Shown: positions 7,032-14,780, counted from the first letter of the stretch. The stretch is 15,074 nt of DNA from M3007 sp038249605 (GCA_038249605.1 JBBSDH010000094.1:1-15074), one strand, 5' to 3'. Numbers and translations are program-made. The notes: generated by a model from the sequence alone, not told the origin.

Positions 7032-7793
7032 TCAGCTACCAAGGAAGTTCCGTATTACTTCCAGCAATTCGGCAGGCTTTTCGGCGTGTACCCAATGGCC
7101 GGCGCCTTCGATGGTGACAAGTTCGGCCTTTGGAAACAGCTTTTGAATTAACGGCCAATCTTCGTTTTTAATGTAATCGGAGCGACTTCCACGTATAAAT
7201 AGGACAGGTTTGTCAAAAGGTTCACCTGTAACGGGGGCGAGGATGTCGTTAAAATGTTTCCACAAAACAGGCAAGTTCATTTTCCAGGCAAACGTGCCGT
7301 CGGCATTGCGTGTGATGTTTTTGAGTAAAAACTGCCTTGTTCCCAATTCTGGAATGCTTGGTGTAAGGTAAGCTTCTATGTCGGAGCGGTCGGTCATTTT
7401 CGACAAATCCAACCCCATCAGCGCTTCAAAGATGCCTGAGTGGTTGTCATCGGCTTGTCCGGGCGCCATGTCCACCACCACAAGGCGTTCCACTTTGTCG
7501 GGGTGGGCGAGGGCGAGTTGCATGGCCACTTTGCCGCCCATGGAGTGGCCAATGATGGTGGCGTGGAACATCCAATGTGCATCCATAAACACCGACAGGT
7601 CCTCGGCCATTTCGGTATAGGTATGCGTAAGTACATGCGGCGAACGGCCATGGTTGCGCAGGTCGGGCGTCACCACGAGGTGGTGATCAGCGAGCGCTTT
7701 GGCGATCGTTTGCCAGTTGTCGGAAAAGCCGAACAAGCCATGCAGGATGATGACTGGCTCTCCCTGGCCTAATTCGCGGAAAAAAAGTTCCAT
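7032..7793 (-). CDS. alpha/beta hydrolase, YbfF-like esterase
   Basis: 253 aa. The ATG at 7793 is chosen because the protein then begins MELFFRELGQGEPVIILHG, the usual start for the family; the frame remains open for 68 codons upstream but that extension is Cys/His-rich and unlike any hydrolase. Motifs in order: HGLFGFSDNW oxyanion loop (18-27), DLRNHGRS (44-51), nucleophile elbow GHSMGG with Ser84, an acid candidate Asp206 in RGSRSDYI, and the catalytic His233 in GAGHWVHAEKP. The DLRNHGRSP motif and length fit YbfF/ABHD11-type esterases acting on short acyl esters or acyl-CoA; the physiological substrate is not evident. No signal peptide, so cytoplasmic. Read divergently from the TPR lipoprotein gene. 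Confidence 0.9.
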   Translation of the reverse strand: MELFFRELGQGEPVIILHGLFGFSDNWQTIAKALADHHLVVTPDLRNHGRSPHVLTHTYTEMAEDLSVFMDAHWMFHATIIGHSMGGKVAMQLALAHPDKVERLVVVDMAPGQADDNHSGIFEALMGLDLSKMTDRSDIEAYLTPSIPELGTRQFLLKNITRNADGTFAWKMNLPVLWKHFNDILAPVTGEPFDKPVLFIRGSRSDYIKNEDWPLIQKLFPKAELVTIEGAGHWVHAEKPAELLEVIRNFLGS

Positions 7794-7924
7794 GGTTGTT
7801 GGTTCTAAAGGAGCCGAAAGGTAAATTGTTTTGGAAACATAAAGAGGTTGTAACACGTGTGAATGCCAACAACAAATCCGACCATGTTGTTTGTGGGGGT
7901 GTCTGAGGAAAGGGCATGAGGGGC

Positions 7925-8009
7925 TCCACAAGCTATACAGCCTCTCCGAGGCTGGGAGCATGTTTGGGTGTTTTCTACAAACGTTAAGCATCTCCAAGGC
8001 TGGGGCATG
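7925..8009 (+). repeat. two direct copies of a ~37-bp intergenic repeat
   Basis: Copy 1 (7925-7962) and copy 2 (7974-8009), offset by 49 bp, share the pattern tCyACAA..TA.GC.TCTCC.AGGCTGGG.GCATG. Each contains a small dyad around CTCC.AGG. They fill the divergent gap between the hydrolase and the TPR lipoprotein, just upstream of that gene's -7 element. The rest of this 293-bp gap shows no gene. Confidence 0.6.
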
Positions 8010-8034
8010 ACGGTGTTATCTGCAAATTTTTCCC

Positions 8035-8042
8035 TAATTTTG
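8035..8042 (+). promoter_or_regulatory. -7 promoter element for the TPR lipoprotein gene
   Basis: TAATTTTG is an exact TAnnTTTG match 45 bp before the ATG at 8087. No clear TTG -33 element at the usual distance. Confidence 0.5.
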
Positions 8043-8086
8043 CCTTCTTTTTCCTGGACAAGCTCTCAAACACAACGACTGCGGTC

Positions 8087-9103
8087 ATGAAATTCAGCCC
8101 TTTATTTGCAAGCCTGTTGCTTGCGACCCTTTTTGCGGCCTGTAAAAGCGATACCCAAAAGGCAAATGCCCTGGTGAACGTTACGGATCCGGCGCTCGCC
8201 AAAGTGAACGCCCTTCTTGCCGATGACCCCAAAAACGACTCGCTCTTGTACCGCCGTGCCGAGGTTTTTTACGACCTGGAAGGGTACGACGAAGCTTTGG
8301 TGGACCTGGAAAACGCCATCAAGCTCGACTCCATGGTGCCGGCCTATTACCACCTCATGGCCGATGTTTACCTCGACTACGCCCGCCCGAACGATTCGCG
8401 GCGAGCCATTGAAGTGCTGAAGGTTGCCGAAGGCAAATTTCCAGGCTACATACCCACTTTGCTTAAACTGAGCGAATTTCAGCTCATCGTTCGCCAGCAC
8501 AACGACGCTTTGGCTTCGCTCGACCGCATCCTGCAACGCGACGCGCAAAATGCCGAGGCATTTTACATGTCGGGTAGGGTAGCACTCGACATGGGCGACA
8601 CCACCCGCGCCATCAAATCACTTGAAAAATCGGTGCAAATTGATGCGGAAAACGCCGATGCTTGGCTTTTTCTGGGCCGCATTTTTTCCAATAAAAACAA
8701 TCCCCGCGCCTTGCAGTTTTTCGACAATGCCCTGCGCGTCGATTCCACGAGCCTCGAAGCGCGTGAGTTCAAAGGCGCCTTTTACAAACGACGCGGCGAG
8801 TTCGACAAAGCTTTCGAAGTTTATACGGACATCGTGACGAGGAACCCCGATTATTCAAACGCCTATTTCGACATGGGTACGATTTACCTCGAACTCGACT
8901 CACTAAACAAAGCCTACGACAATTTCAACATTGCGATCAAAACCGATCCTTTGTTTGTGATAGCCTATTATTACCGCGGCCTGACCTCCGAAAAAATGGG
9001 TCGGCGCGAAGCTGCTCTGGCCGATTATACCCAAGCCTCCAAGATGTCGCCCAACCTCACCGAAGCCAAAGAAGCCAAAGAACGCCTGGAAATCACCAAA
9101 TAG
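8087..9103 (+). CDS. TPR-repeat lipoprotein
   Basis: 338 aa. The N-terminus MKFSPLFASLLLATLFAAC is a lipoprotein signal with lipobox FAAC, Cys19. From about residue 35 to the end the protein is a tandem array of about eight TPR units, seen from repeated patterns such as LLYRRAEVFYDLEGYDEAL, AEAFYMSGRVALDMGDTTRA, ADAWLFLGRIF and VIAYYYRGLTSEKMGRREAA. No catalytic domain is visible. TPR lipoproteins of this kind serve as periplasmic scaffolds; the partner cannot be named. It is not PorW, whose C-terminal domain is missing here. A promoter element lies at 8035-8042, and a 39-bp repeat follows two bases after the stop. Confidence 0.9.
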   Translation: MKFSPLFASLLLATLFAACKSDTQKANALVNVTDPALAKVNALLADDPKNDSLLYRRAEVFYDLEGYDEALVDLENAIKLDSMVPAYYHLMADVYLDYARPNDSRRAIEVLKVAEGKFPGYIPTLLKLSEFQLIVRQHNDALASLDRILQRDAQNAEAFYMSGRVALDMGDTTRAIKSLEKSVQIDAENADAWLFLGRIFSNKNNPRALQFFDNALRVDSTSLEAREFKGAFYKRRGEFDKAFEVYTDIVTRNPDYSNAYFDMGTIYLELDSLNKAYDNFNIAIKTDPLFVIAYYYRGLTSEKMGRREAALADYTQASKMSPNLTEAKEAKERLEITK

Positions 9104-9105
9104 AA

Positions 9106-9144
9106 TCAGGACTTGTCCCGAGTTCTTCACGAAGGATATTTGCC
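9106..9144 (+). repeat. 39-bp dispersed 3'-flank repeat, copy B
   Basis: Begins TCAGGACTTGTCC two bases after the stop codon of the TPR gene and ends TTTGCC. It matches 4484-4522 (opposite strand) at 33 of 39 positions. The dyad at its start is slightly degraded (CCCGA for CCTGA). Confidence 0.75.
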
Positions 9145-9237
9145 GGATTCCTCTGGTGAATGTCTCTTCAAACAATTCTTTAACCTTTTTTTACGTTAAT
9201 CCGAACATTCTTTTTTTACTCATCCCAAACTTAACGT

Positions 9238-9678
9238 ATGTCAAGCATCAAATTCTTACCGCTCCTACTCATTCTTGCCGCCGGTTTTTTTACCTCTTGC
9301 GACAAAAACAAAGATGACGACAAAACCAAAACGGAAATACTGACTACCCCAAGTTGCTGGTTGACCGTCAAATCAGAAATTTTCGATGCCAACAGCGGCG
9401 TATGGATTGAAAGCCAGGTTCCCAACTGCGACAAAGACGATTGTACCCGTTTTTATGCCGATGGTGTGATCATCATCGACGAAGGCCCGCTGCTTTGTGA
9501 TGCTGGTGATCCGCTGACAATTGAAGGAACATGGTTACTGAGCCTCGACCAAACCGTCATTACACTCACGCTGGATGGACTGACGGTTCCTGCCAAAATC
9601 ATCGAACTCACGGACAACAAACTTGTCGTTGAAATCGAATTTTTGGGCTTCAAAAACAGAACGACGTACAACAATTAG
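9238..9678 (+). CDS. lipocalin-like lipoprotein
   Basis: 146 aa. A lipoprotein signal MSSIKFLPLLLILAAGFFTSC gives Cys21 as the lipidated residue, followed by an Asp/Lys-rich linker. The body fits the small Bacteroidota lipocalin-like (Lipocalin_4 type) domain: a Trp after the first strand (SCWLTVKSEIFD), the pattern NCDKDDCTRFYADGVIIIDEG, then LLCDAGDP, GTWLLS, and terminal strands (IIELTDNKLVVEIEF). These proteins are probable outer-membrane lipoproteins with an eight-stranded barrel; the ligand is unknown. The N-terminal half has several cysteines that may form disulfides. The stop codon TAG is the first part of a heptad repeat. Its family assignment is by sequence pattern only. Confidence 0.82.
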   Translation: MSSIKFLPLLLILAAGFFTSCDKNKDDDKTKTEILTTPSCWLTVKSEIFDANSGVWIESQVPNCDKDDCTRFYADGVIIIDEGPLLCDAGDPLTIEGTWLLSLDQTVITLTLDGLTVPAKIIELTDNKLVVEIEFLGFKNRTTYNN

Positions 9679-9749
9679 CAGGCAGCAGGCAGGAGGGCCT
9701 CATGTGGTGCAGACAGGCTTGAGTGGCAAATCTGACACAGATACATGAA

Positions 9750-9774
9750 CACACCGTAACAGTGTGACGGTGTG
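9750..9774 (+). promoter_or_regulatory. dyad CACACCGT/ACGGTGTG upstream of mnmG
   Basis: Perfect 8-bp inverted repeat (9750-9757 and 9767-9774) with a 9-base spacer, 10 bp before the -7 element. It could be an operator or the stem of a weak terminator for the preceding lipoprotein gene. Confidence 0.45.
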
Positions 9775-9784
9775 TAATTTGTTG

Positions 9785-9792
9785 TAATTTTG
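9785..9792 (+). promoter_or_regulatory. -7 promoter element for mnmG
   Basis: TAATTTTG, an exact TAnnTTTG match, 67 bp before the ATG at 9860. A near copy, TAATTTG, lies 10 bp upstream. Confidence 0.5.
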
Positions 9793-9859
9793 CGTTTTTT
9801 ATTAAAAATACCAAAGCGAGAAAGTCGGCGGCTGCCTGCTAACTGCTAACTGCTAGAAA

Positions 9860-11722
9860 ATGTTTCCAACATACGATGTCATTGTAGTAGGCGCCGGCCA
9901 CGCGGGTTGCGAGGCCGCCGTTGCTGCCGCCAACTTGGGCTGTAAAGTCCTGCTGGCCACCATGAACATGCAAACCATTGCCCAGATGAGCTGCAACCCA
10001 GCCATGGGTGGCGTGGCCAAAGGGCAAATTGTGCGCGAAATTGACGCTTTGGGCGGCTATTCGGGCATTGTGACCGACTACAGCGCCGTGCAGTTCCGCC
10101 TGCTCAACCGTTCGAAAGGGCCCGCCATGTGGAGCCCACGAGCGCAAAGCGACCGCATGCTGTTCGCCAAAAAATGGCGTATGATGCTGGAAGAACACCC
10201 CAACATCGACTTTTGGCAGGACATGGTGCGCGGACTCATCGTGAAAGACAACCGCGTTTGCGGCGTCGTAACGGGTATGGGTCTGGAAATTGAAAGCAAA
10301 TCGGTGGTACTTACCAACGGCACCTTTCTTAACGGCATCATCCACATCGGTGAAAAACAATTCGGCGGCGGCCGAGCGGGCGAAAGCGCCGCCAGAGGCA
10401 TCACTGAGCAACTCGTGGAAATCGGGTTCGAAGCCGGTCGCATGAAAACCGGTACGCCACCCCGCATCGACGGACGCTCGCTGGATTACAGCAAAATGGA
10501 AGTGCAGGACGGCGACGATCCGCCGGGCAAATTTTCGTACACCGATACGCCGAAACTCACGAAACAGCTTCCCTGCCACATCACCTACACCAACCAGGAA
10601 GTACACGACATCCTGCGCACGGGATTCGACCGTTCGCCCATGTTCAACGGGCGCATCCAGGGCCTGGGGCCGCGTTACTGCCCGAGCATCGAGGATAAAA
10701 TTGAACGTTTTTCCGACAAAGACCGCCACCAGCTTTTCATCGAACCCGAAGGCTGGGATACCTGCGAAATTTACATCAACGGATTTTCGTCGTCGCTGCC
10801 CGAAGACGTGCAGTTCAAGGCAATGAAAAAAATTCCGGGACTTGAAAATGTGCGCATGTTCCGGCCCGGCTATGCCATCGAATACGATTATTTCCCGCCT
10901 ACCCAGCTCAAAACGAGCCTCGAAACCCACATGGTTGCCAACCTGTTTTTTGCAGGTCAGATCAACGGCACCACGGGTTACGAAGAAGCGGCCTGTCAGG
11001 GACTGATGGCCGGCATGAACGCCGCCCTCGCCGTGCAGGAAAAAGATCCACTCATCCTGAAACGCTCCGACGCCTACATCGGCGTGCTCATTGACGATCT
11101 GGTGAACAAAGGCACCCAGGAACCTTACCGCATGTTTACCAGTAGGGCCGAGTACCGCATCTTGTTGCGCCAGGACAACGCCGACATCCGCCTCACGCCC
11201 ATCGCCTACAAACTTGGCGTTCAGGGTACCGACGTTCGGATGGACCGCGTGCGGATCAAACAACAGGCTTCCGCCGAAATCGAAGCGTTTTTCCGCCAAG
11301 CCAGCGTAACGCCCAGCGAGGTGAACGGTTACCTCGAAAGCGTGGAAACGGCCCCTGCAGTGCAAAAAGTAAAGTTGTACAACATCGTCCTTCGTCCGCA
11401 GGTGGATATCCCCGGTCTGGCCGCCAACCTGCCCGAAGTGAACAACTTTCTTACACCCTACGATCAGGAAATTTTGGAACTGGCCGAAATCAACATGAAA
11501 TACGAGGGTTACATCCGCAAGGAGCAGGAAATGGTGGACCGTGTGATCCGCCTCGAGGACCTGAACCTGCACGAGGATTTCAACTACAGCGCGATCACGG
11601 CCTTGAGCAATGAAGCCCGCGACAAACTCAGCAAGCACAAGCCGCGTACCATCGGGCAGGCGAGCAGAATTTCAGGCGTGAGTCCGGCAGATGTGAGCGT
11701 GTTACTGATACATCTAAAGTAA
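9860..11722 (+). CDS. mnmG: tRNA uridine-5-carboxymethylaminomethyl modification enzyme MnmG (GidA)
   Basis: 620 aa, the normal MnmG length. With MnmE it installs the carboxymethylaminomethyl group on U34 of certain tRNAs, using FAD, NADH, a folate one-carbon unit and glycine. The FAD dinucleotide-binding motif GAGHAGCEAA is at residues 9-18. Further signatures are MSCNPAMGGVAKGQIVREIDALGG (residues about 45-68), LNRSKGPAMWSPRAQSDR, GTFLNGIIHIGEKQFGGGRAGE, RMKTGTPPRIDGRS, and GQINGTTGYEEAACQGL near residue 370. The C-terminal helical domain (DVRMDR to SGVSPADVSVLL) is complete. Soluble and cytoplasmic. It begins directly after the right heptad tract, and is followed four bases after the stop by a long palindrome. 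No frameshift or missing motif. Confidence 0.98.
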   Translation: MFPTYDVIVVGAGHAGCEAAVAAANLGCKVLLATMNMQTIAQMSCNPAMGGVAKGQIVREIDALGGYSGIVTDYSAVQFRLLNRSKGPAMWSPRAQSDRMLFAKKWRMMLEEHPNIDFWQDMVRGLIVKDNRVCGVVTGMGLEIESKSVVLTNGTFLNGIIHIGEKQFGGGRAGESAARGITEQLVEIGFEAGRMKTGTPPRIDGRSLDYSKMEVQDGDDPPGKFSYTDTPKLTKQLPCHITYTNQEVHDILRTGFDRSPMFNGRIQGLGPRYCPSIEDKIERFSDKDRHQLFIEPEGWDTCEIYINGFSSSLPEDVQFKAMKKIPGLENVRMFRPGYAIEYDYFPPTQLKTSLETHMVANLFFAGQINGTTGYEEAACQGLMAGMNAALAVQEKDPLILKRSDAYIGVLIDDLVNKGTQEPYRMFTSRAEYRILLRQDNADIRLTPIAYKLGVQGTDVRMDRVRIKQQASAEIEAFFRQASVTPSEVNGYLESVETAPAVQKVKLYNIVLRPQVDIPGLAANLPEVNNFLTPYDQEILELAEINMKYEGYIRKEQEMVDRVIRLEDLNLHEDFNYSAITALSNEARDKLSKHKPRTIGQASRISGVSPADVSVLLIHLK

Positions 11723-11726
11723 GTTT

Positions 11727-11799
11727 TGAAAAAGGGGTAAAAGACGAAGGTGTATGTGGGGCTAGCCCGCATACACCTTCGTCTTTTACCCCTTTTTCA
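11727..11799. terminator. long palindrome with CTAG centre, probable bidirectional terminator
   Basis: Inverted repeat of about 36 bp per arm centred on 11763/11764, with a single irregularity near the centre (TGTGGGG on the left against CCCGCA on the right). It lies 4 bp after mnmG and before the 3' end of the convergent T9SS gene, with A- and T-tracts at the ends. The position and symmetry suit bidirectional termination. The centre GGGCTAGCCCGC and outer GTAAAAGA are shared with the palindrome at 15021-15074, while the bases between differ. Confidence 0.75.
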
Positions 11800-11864
11800 T
11801 GGCTGTGGGTGGGCTTGTTCGGAAAGGTTGGCTTGTCGTTGTAATCCATCAAAGGTTGATTCGA

Positions 11865-13394
11865 TCATAGCAGGATTTGAAATTTTTTGGAAGTTGTCCT
11901 GCCATCCGCCGTGTAAACAACCATCACATACATGCCTGAGGGCAAACCGGCAAGATTGAACGTCATCACATCCGAGGCACCGTTGCACGTTTCGGTACGA
12001 ATGGTTTTTCCTGTAAAATCCACGATGGCACAATCTGCTCCCTGTAGGTTGCCACTGAAACGCAGATTGATTTGGTCGTATGCCGGAACAGGGAACAACT
12101 CGAGGCTTTCCCAGGGCTTGGCGACCTCTCCCGCGCTCACTGGCCCGTTGATGCCGAGGGTGTCGCACGGGCTTCCCTGTAGGTCGTATAAGCGGAAATG
12201 GGGGAAGTTGGGGATCATGAAGGCGTGAAACGTAGCAAGCTCCAGTCCGTGCTGTTGCACCATACACGCCTGACCAAGGCTGTCGGGTGCATGAATGATG
12301 TGTAAAAATTTGGTGCTGTTGGTTGCAGTTAGATAAATTTTGTTGTCGGGCGCAAGCATGGCTTGAAAAAAGGTACATGCAAAACCAGGAGGATACTCGA
12401 AGCCGTCGTATACGGCTACAGTTTGGCGGCTTGCCCACACATCATTAGCTTCCAGGTCGAATTGGTAAATGCGTGTTCGGGCGCTAACATACATTCTGTT
12501 GGAAGAGGGTGAAAATGCGACACCCATCACATTTACGGTATCATCAGGGAAAACGTATTTCAGTTCGTTGTAAAAAGCGCCAGAACAACGGTCAAAACGT
12601 GTTAGTCGTATTTGATTTTCTCCGTTGCAATCGGCAAACCAGGATCCGTCGGGCGAAAAGGCAATTTGCCCCGCAGCGTAGCCCGGATTAGGATCTGAGT
12701 TCGGGGTGGTCACTTTGTCACCGATACCTTCCGGCGAGAAAGGGTAAGCAATGTAATTCAAACCATCATTTTCAGTTGGTACGATCCACCAGTCCCTACC
12801 GTTGCCATGCCTAACAGCAGTTAGATAAAAACTGTAAGTATCATCACCGACGAGTTGGTTTTTAGATACAACACGGCCCAGCCCGTTATTTGCCGCCATA
12901 TCAATGGTGGTCATCATTAGCTCGGAAAGAGGAAGTTCTCCATTGGGATAAATACTGCGCAAATGCAGAAGTGCATAAGTATCTAATGAAGACGGAAAGG
13001 GCAATGCAATAATACCCTGCCAAAACGGGTAAGCTGTGGAGCCATTCAGACAATAACTATTGAAGATATAGCCTGGATTGACGGGTGTACCATCTTCCAT
13101 AATTTGGTGGGTAGAATTGATAACGTGGCATCCGTTGCTGTAAAAAAGAAGCTCGCCATACGTATTTGAAATTAGAGAGTAACCACTAAAGGGGTAGTTG
13201 ATGTTAAAATAACTTATCTCTGGTAAGCCTGATGAAAAATCAATTTGTGTGCCTCCAATTTCTGGATGGGGTAAATTGGGTGGATACCCCATAATCCAAA
13301 TCCAGTCCCGTTTGTCATCTTGAGATATTAAAACGGAATGCCAGAAGAACAATAGCCCTGACAAAAAAATAAATTTTTTTATATCAAAATACAA
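11865..13394 (-). CDS. T9SS-secreted beta-propeller-like protein with type A sorting domain
   Basis: 509 aa. The N-terminus MYFDIKKFIFLSGLLFFWHSVLIS is a Sec signal peptide, cleaved before QDD. The start codon would be TTG at 13394; a stop lies upstream in frame and the next ATG (in IMGYPP) falls after the signal, so no ATG is available. The body has repeated blade-like patterns such as QIAFSPDGSWFADCNGENQI and MGVAFSPSSNRMYVSARTRI, and NTYGELLFYSNGCHVIN near residue 80, typical of secreted Bacteroidota propellers. The last ~75 residues (LELFPVPAYDQINLRFSGN to KKFQILL) are a T9SS type A C-terminal domain that targets export and surface attachment. The function of the propeller is unknown. Base composition is more AT-rich than mnmG. 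Its 5' end abuts a hairpin (13399-13425). Confidence 0.85.
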   Translation of the reverse strand: MYFDIKKFIFLSGLLFFWHSVLISQDDKRDWIWIMGYPPNLPHPEIGGTQIDFSSGLPEISYFNINYPFSGYSLISNTYGELLFYSNGCHVINSTHQIMEDGTPVNPGYIFNSYCLNGSTAYPFWQGIIALPFPSSLDTYALLHLRSIYPNGELPLSELMMTTIDMAANNGLGRVVSKNQLVGDDTYSFYLTAVRHGNGRDWWIVPTENDGLNYIAYPFSPEGIGDKVTTPNSDPNPGYAAGQIAFSPDGSWFADCNGENQIRLTRFDRCSGAFYNELKYVFPDDTVNVMGVAFSPSSNRMYVSARTRIYQFDLEANDVWASRQTVAVYDGFEYPPGFACTFFQAMLAPDNKIYLTATNSTKFLHIIHAPDSLGQACMVQQHGLELATFHAFMIPNFPHFRLYDLQGSPCDTLGINGPVSAGEVAKPWESLELFPVPAYDQINLRFSGNLQGADCAIVDFTGKTIRTETCNGASDVMTFNLAGLPSGMYVMVVYTADGRTTSKKFQILL

Positions 13395-13398
13395 AATG

Positions 13399-13425
13399 CC
13401 TGGTTGGGACCGAGTCCCAACCAGG
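13399..13425 (-). terminator. hairpin terminator between the two T9SS genes
   Basis: Perfect 12-bp stem CCTGGTTGGGAC/GTCCCAACCAGG with a 3-base loop (13411-13413). On the minus strand it is followed by CATTTTGTATTTT, a T-rich tail. It lies downstream of the 13445 gene and directly upstream of the TTG of the 11865-13394 gene. Confidence 0.7.
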
Positions 13426-13444
13426 TCAGGTTAGTCAAAATGGT

Positions 13445-14780
13445 TTAGCGTTGGATTTGGAAAGGTTTGGAAAGCAAACTTCCATCAGGCATGTTTACAG
13501 TCAAAAAATACATTCTATTTGGTAATCCGGTGATGTTGAAGGTAAACGATTCAGCATCTGTTGCCCATATTTCCTTACGTAGCGTTTTACCGGTTGCATC
13601 CAGAATGGTGCACAATGCTCCATTAAGGTTTCCAGCATAGCGCACGGTGATCTGATCGGTTGCAGGTACCGGGAAAATGACAAAGTTTGAATTTGTTACT
13701 TCACTCTTCCTCGGTGCCGTCCAACTCCGTGGTTCTATCTCAAATTCATTTTCACAACCGTACGGAAACCAAAGCTGTGCTGTAATTACCGCGTCGCCTC
13801 CGGTTTCCCTGTTTTGCGTGGTAATAGCTACCACAAGTGCACTGTCAGCAGCAGACATGGTTCCGTTCATGAGGGTCCGCAGGATTACCCCCGTTCATGA
13901 CTTTTACATTTGCCTGGTAAACCGTCGACGTGACAATGGAATCGTTCAGGTTCAGCGCTGTTTGATAACGCTGATGCCTGTTGTAAAGAATGATTGAAGC
14001 CGAAGTATCAACCATTGCCTGTTCGGCGGTGATTTGAGCTGTCCAGGCACCACGTTCGGAAAGCAGACTCGCCAGTGCGCCTGAGGACAATGTCCCCGTC
14101 ATGATGGTGCTGTCAGCCTCGTCAACCAATATGCTGAGCGAATCAATAACGTTTTGGGCAGCCAACAAATCACTGAATACAGTACCGTTGCTTTCATCAG
14201 CCAATACGACCATACAATTAAATGCAGCAAATCGGCCGGCAGGTTGAAGATTTTGAACTTGGTAAAACGTATCGGCAAAGCTGTTGCTGTCCAAAATTGC
14301 GGGAGTTTCATTTAATTTGTCCATCAGACGCAACTTTAAGGACCAAATTTGAGGCTCAGTGTAAAAGGTGTCGAGTTTCCCTAAAACGAGTGCTGAATCA
14401 ATTTGAGACAATTGGGTTTCTATGCCAACTTCTCCGCAAACATGATCTGTATATCCCTGATTGTACCGAACAAAATTATCAAAGAACCAAATGTTGTTGC
14501 CATATGCCGTTCCTTGCACGCTTCCCGGTATAAAATCAAATCCAAATTCTCCGCCTTCGTAGCCTTCGCTTTGTCCTCCATTGTCGGTAAATCTGTTGAG
14601 AAAAACAACAACTTTGTCCTTCACGCCTGCTTGCCTGCACCGCAACCTGAACGCCGGCAAATCGGGCAGAGGTTCACCCGGATCGATGTCCCAGGGATAG
14701 GTTGTCGAAGCAGTACCGGTTAGGACATTTCCCCGAACAATCACTCGATAGGCATTGGCAGGCGCATTGCTGCGTTGCAA
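13445..14780 (-). pseudogene. T9SS-sorted protein, frameshifted and lacking a signal peptide
   Basis: Two overlapping minus-strand frames (13845-14780 and 13445-13870) join into one protein of about 444 aa if one base is removed from the five-C run at 13888-13892. The join then reads NVKVMNGVILRTLMNGTMS without a break. The N-terminal part includes NAYRVIVRGNVLTG and FRLRCRQAGVKDKVVVFLN and is not a family I recognise. The C-terminal part ends in a T9SS type A sorting domain (FVIFPVPATDQITVRYAGN to KPFQIQR), closely similar to that of the next gene. No signal peptide or ATG is present: the frame starts with TTG at 14780, and a stop lies about 11 codons further upstream. A sequencing error could explain the frameshift but not the missing N-terminus. 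Confidence 0.8.

Larger units (their letters stand above)
9676..9855. repeat. inverted heptad tracts flanking the mnmG promoter
   Basis: Left tract TAGCAGGCAGCAGGCAGG (9676-9693), which includes the stop codon of the lipoprotein gene, has two GCAGGCA units. The right tract has TGCCTGC, TAACTGC, TAACTGC (9833-9853). Reverse complemented, it reads GCAGTTA, GCAGTTA, GCAGGCA, so the two tracts pair with two mismatches over 17 bp. The enclosed ~140 bp holds an 8-bp stem and the mnmG promoter. Confidence 0.65.

Noticed and set aside
7794..7997. N-terminal extension of the alpha/beta hydrolase
   Set aside because: Composition is unlike the family, and it runs through the intergenic direct repeats; the ATG at 7793 gives a normal hydrolase.
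9839..11638. A 599-codon open frame antisense to mnmG
   Set aside because: It is the shadow of a strongly conserved gene in GC-biased codons; His/Phe/Val-rich composition and no domain.
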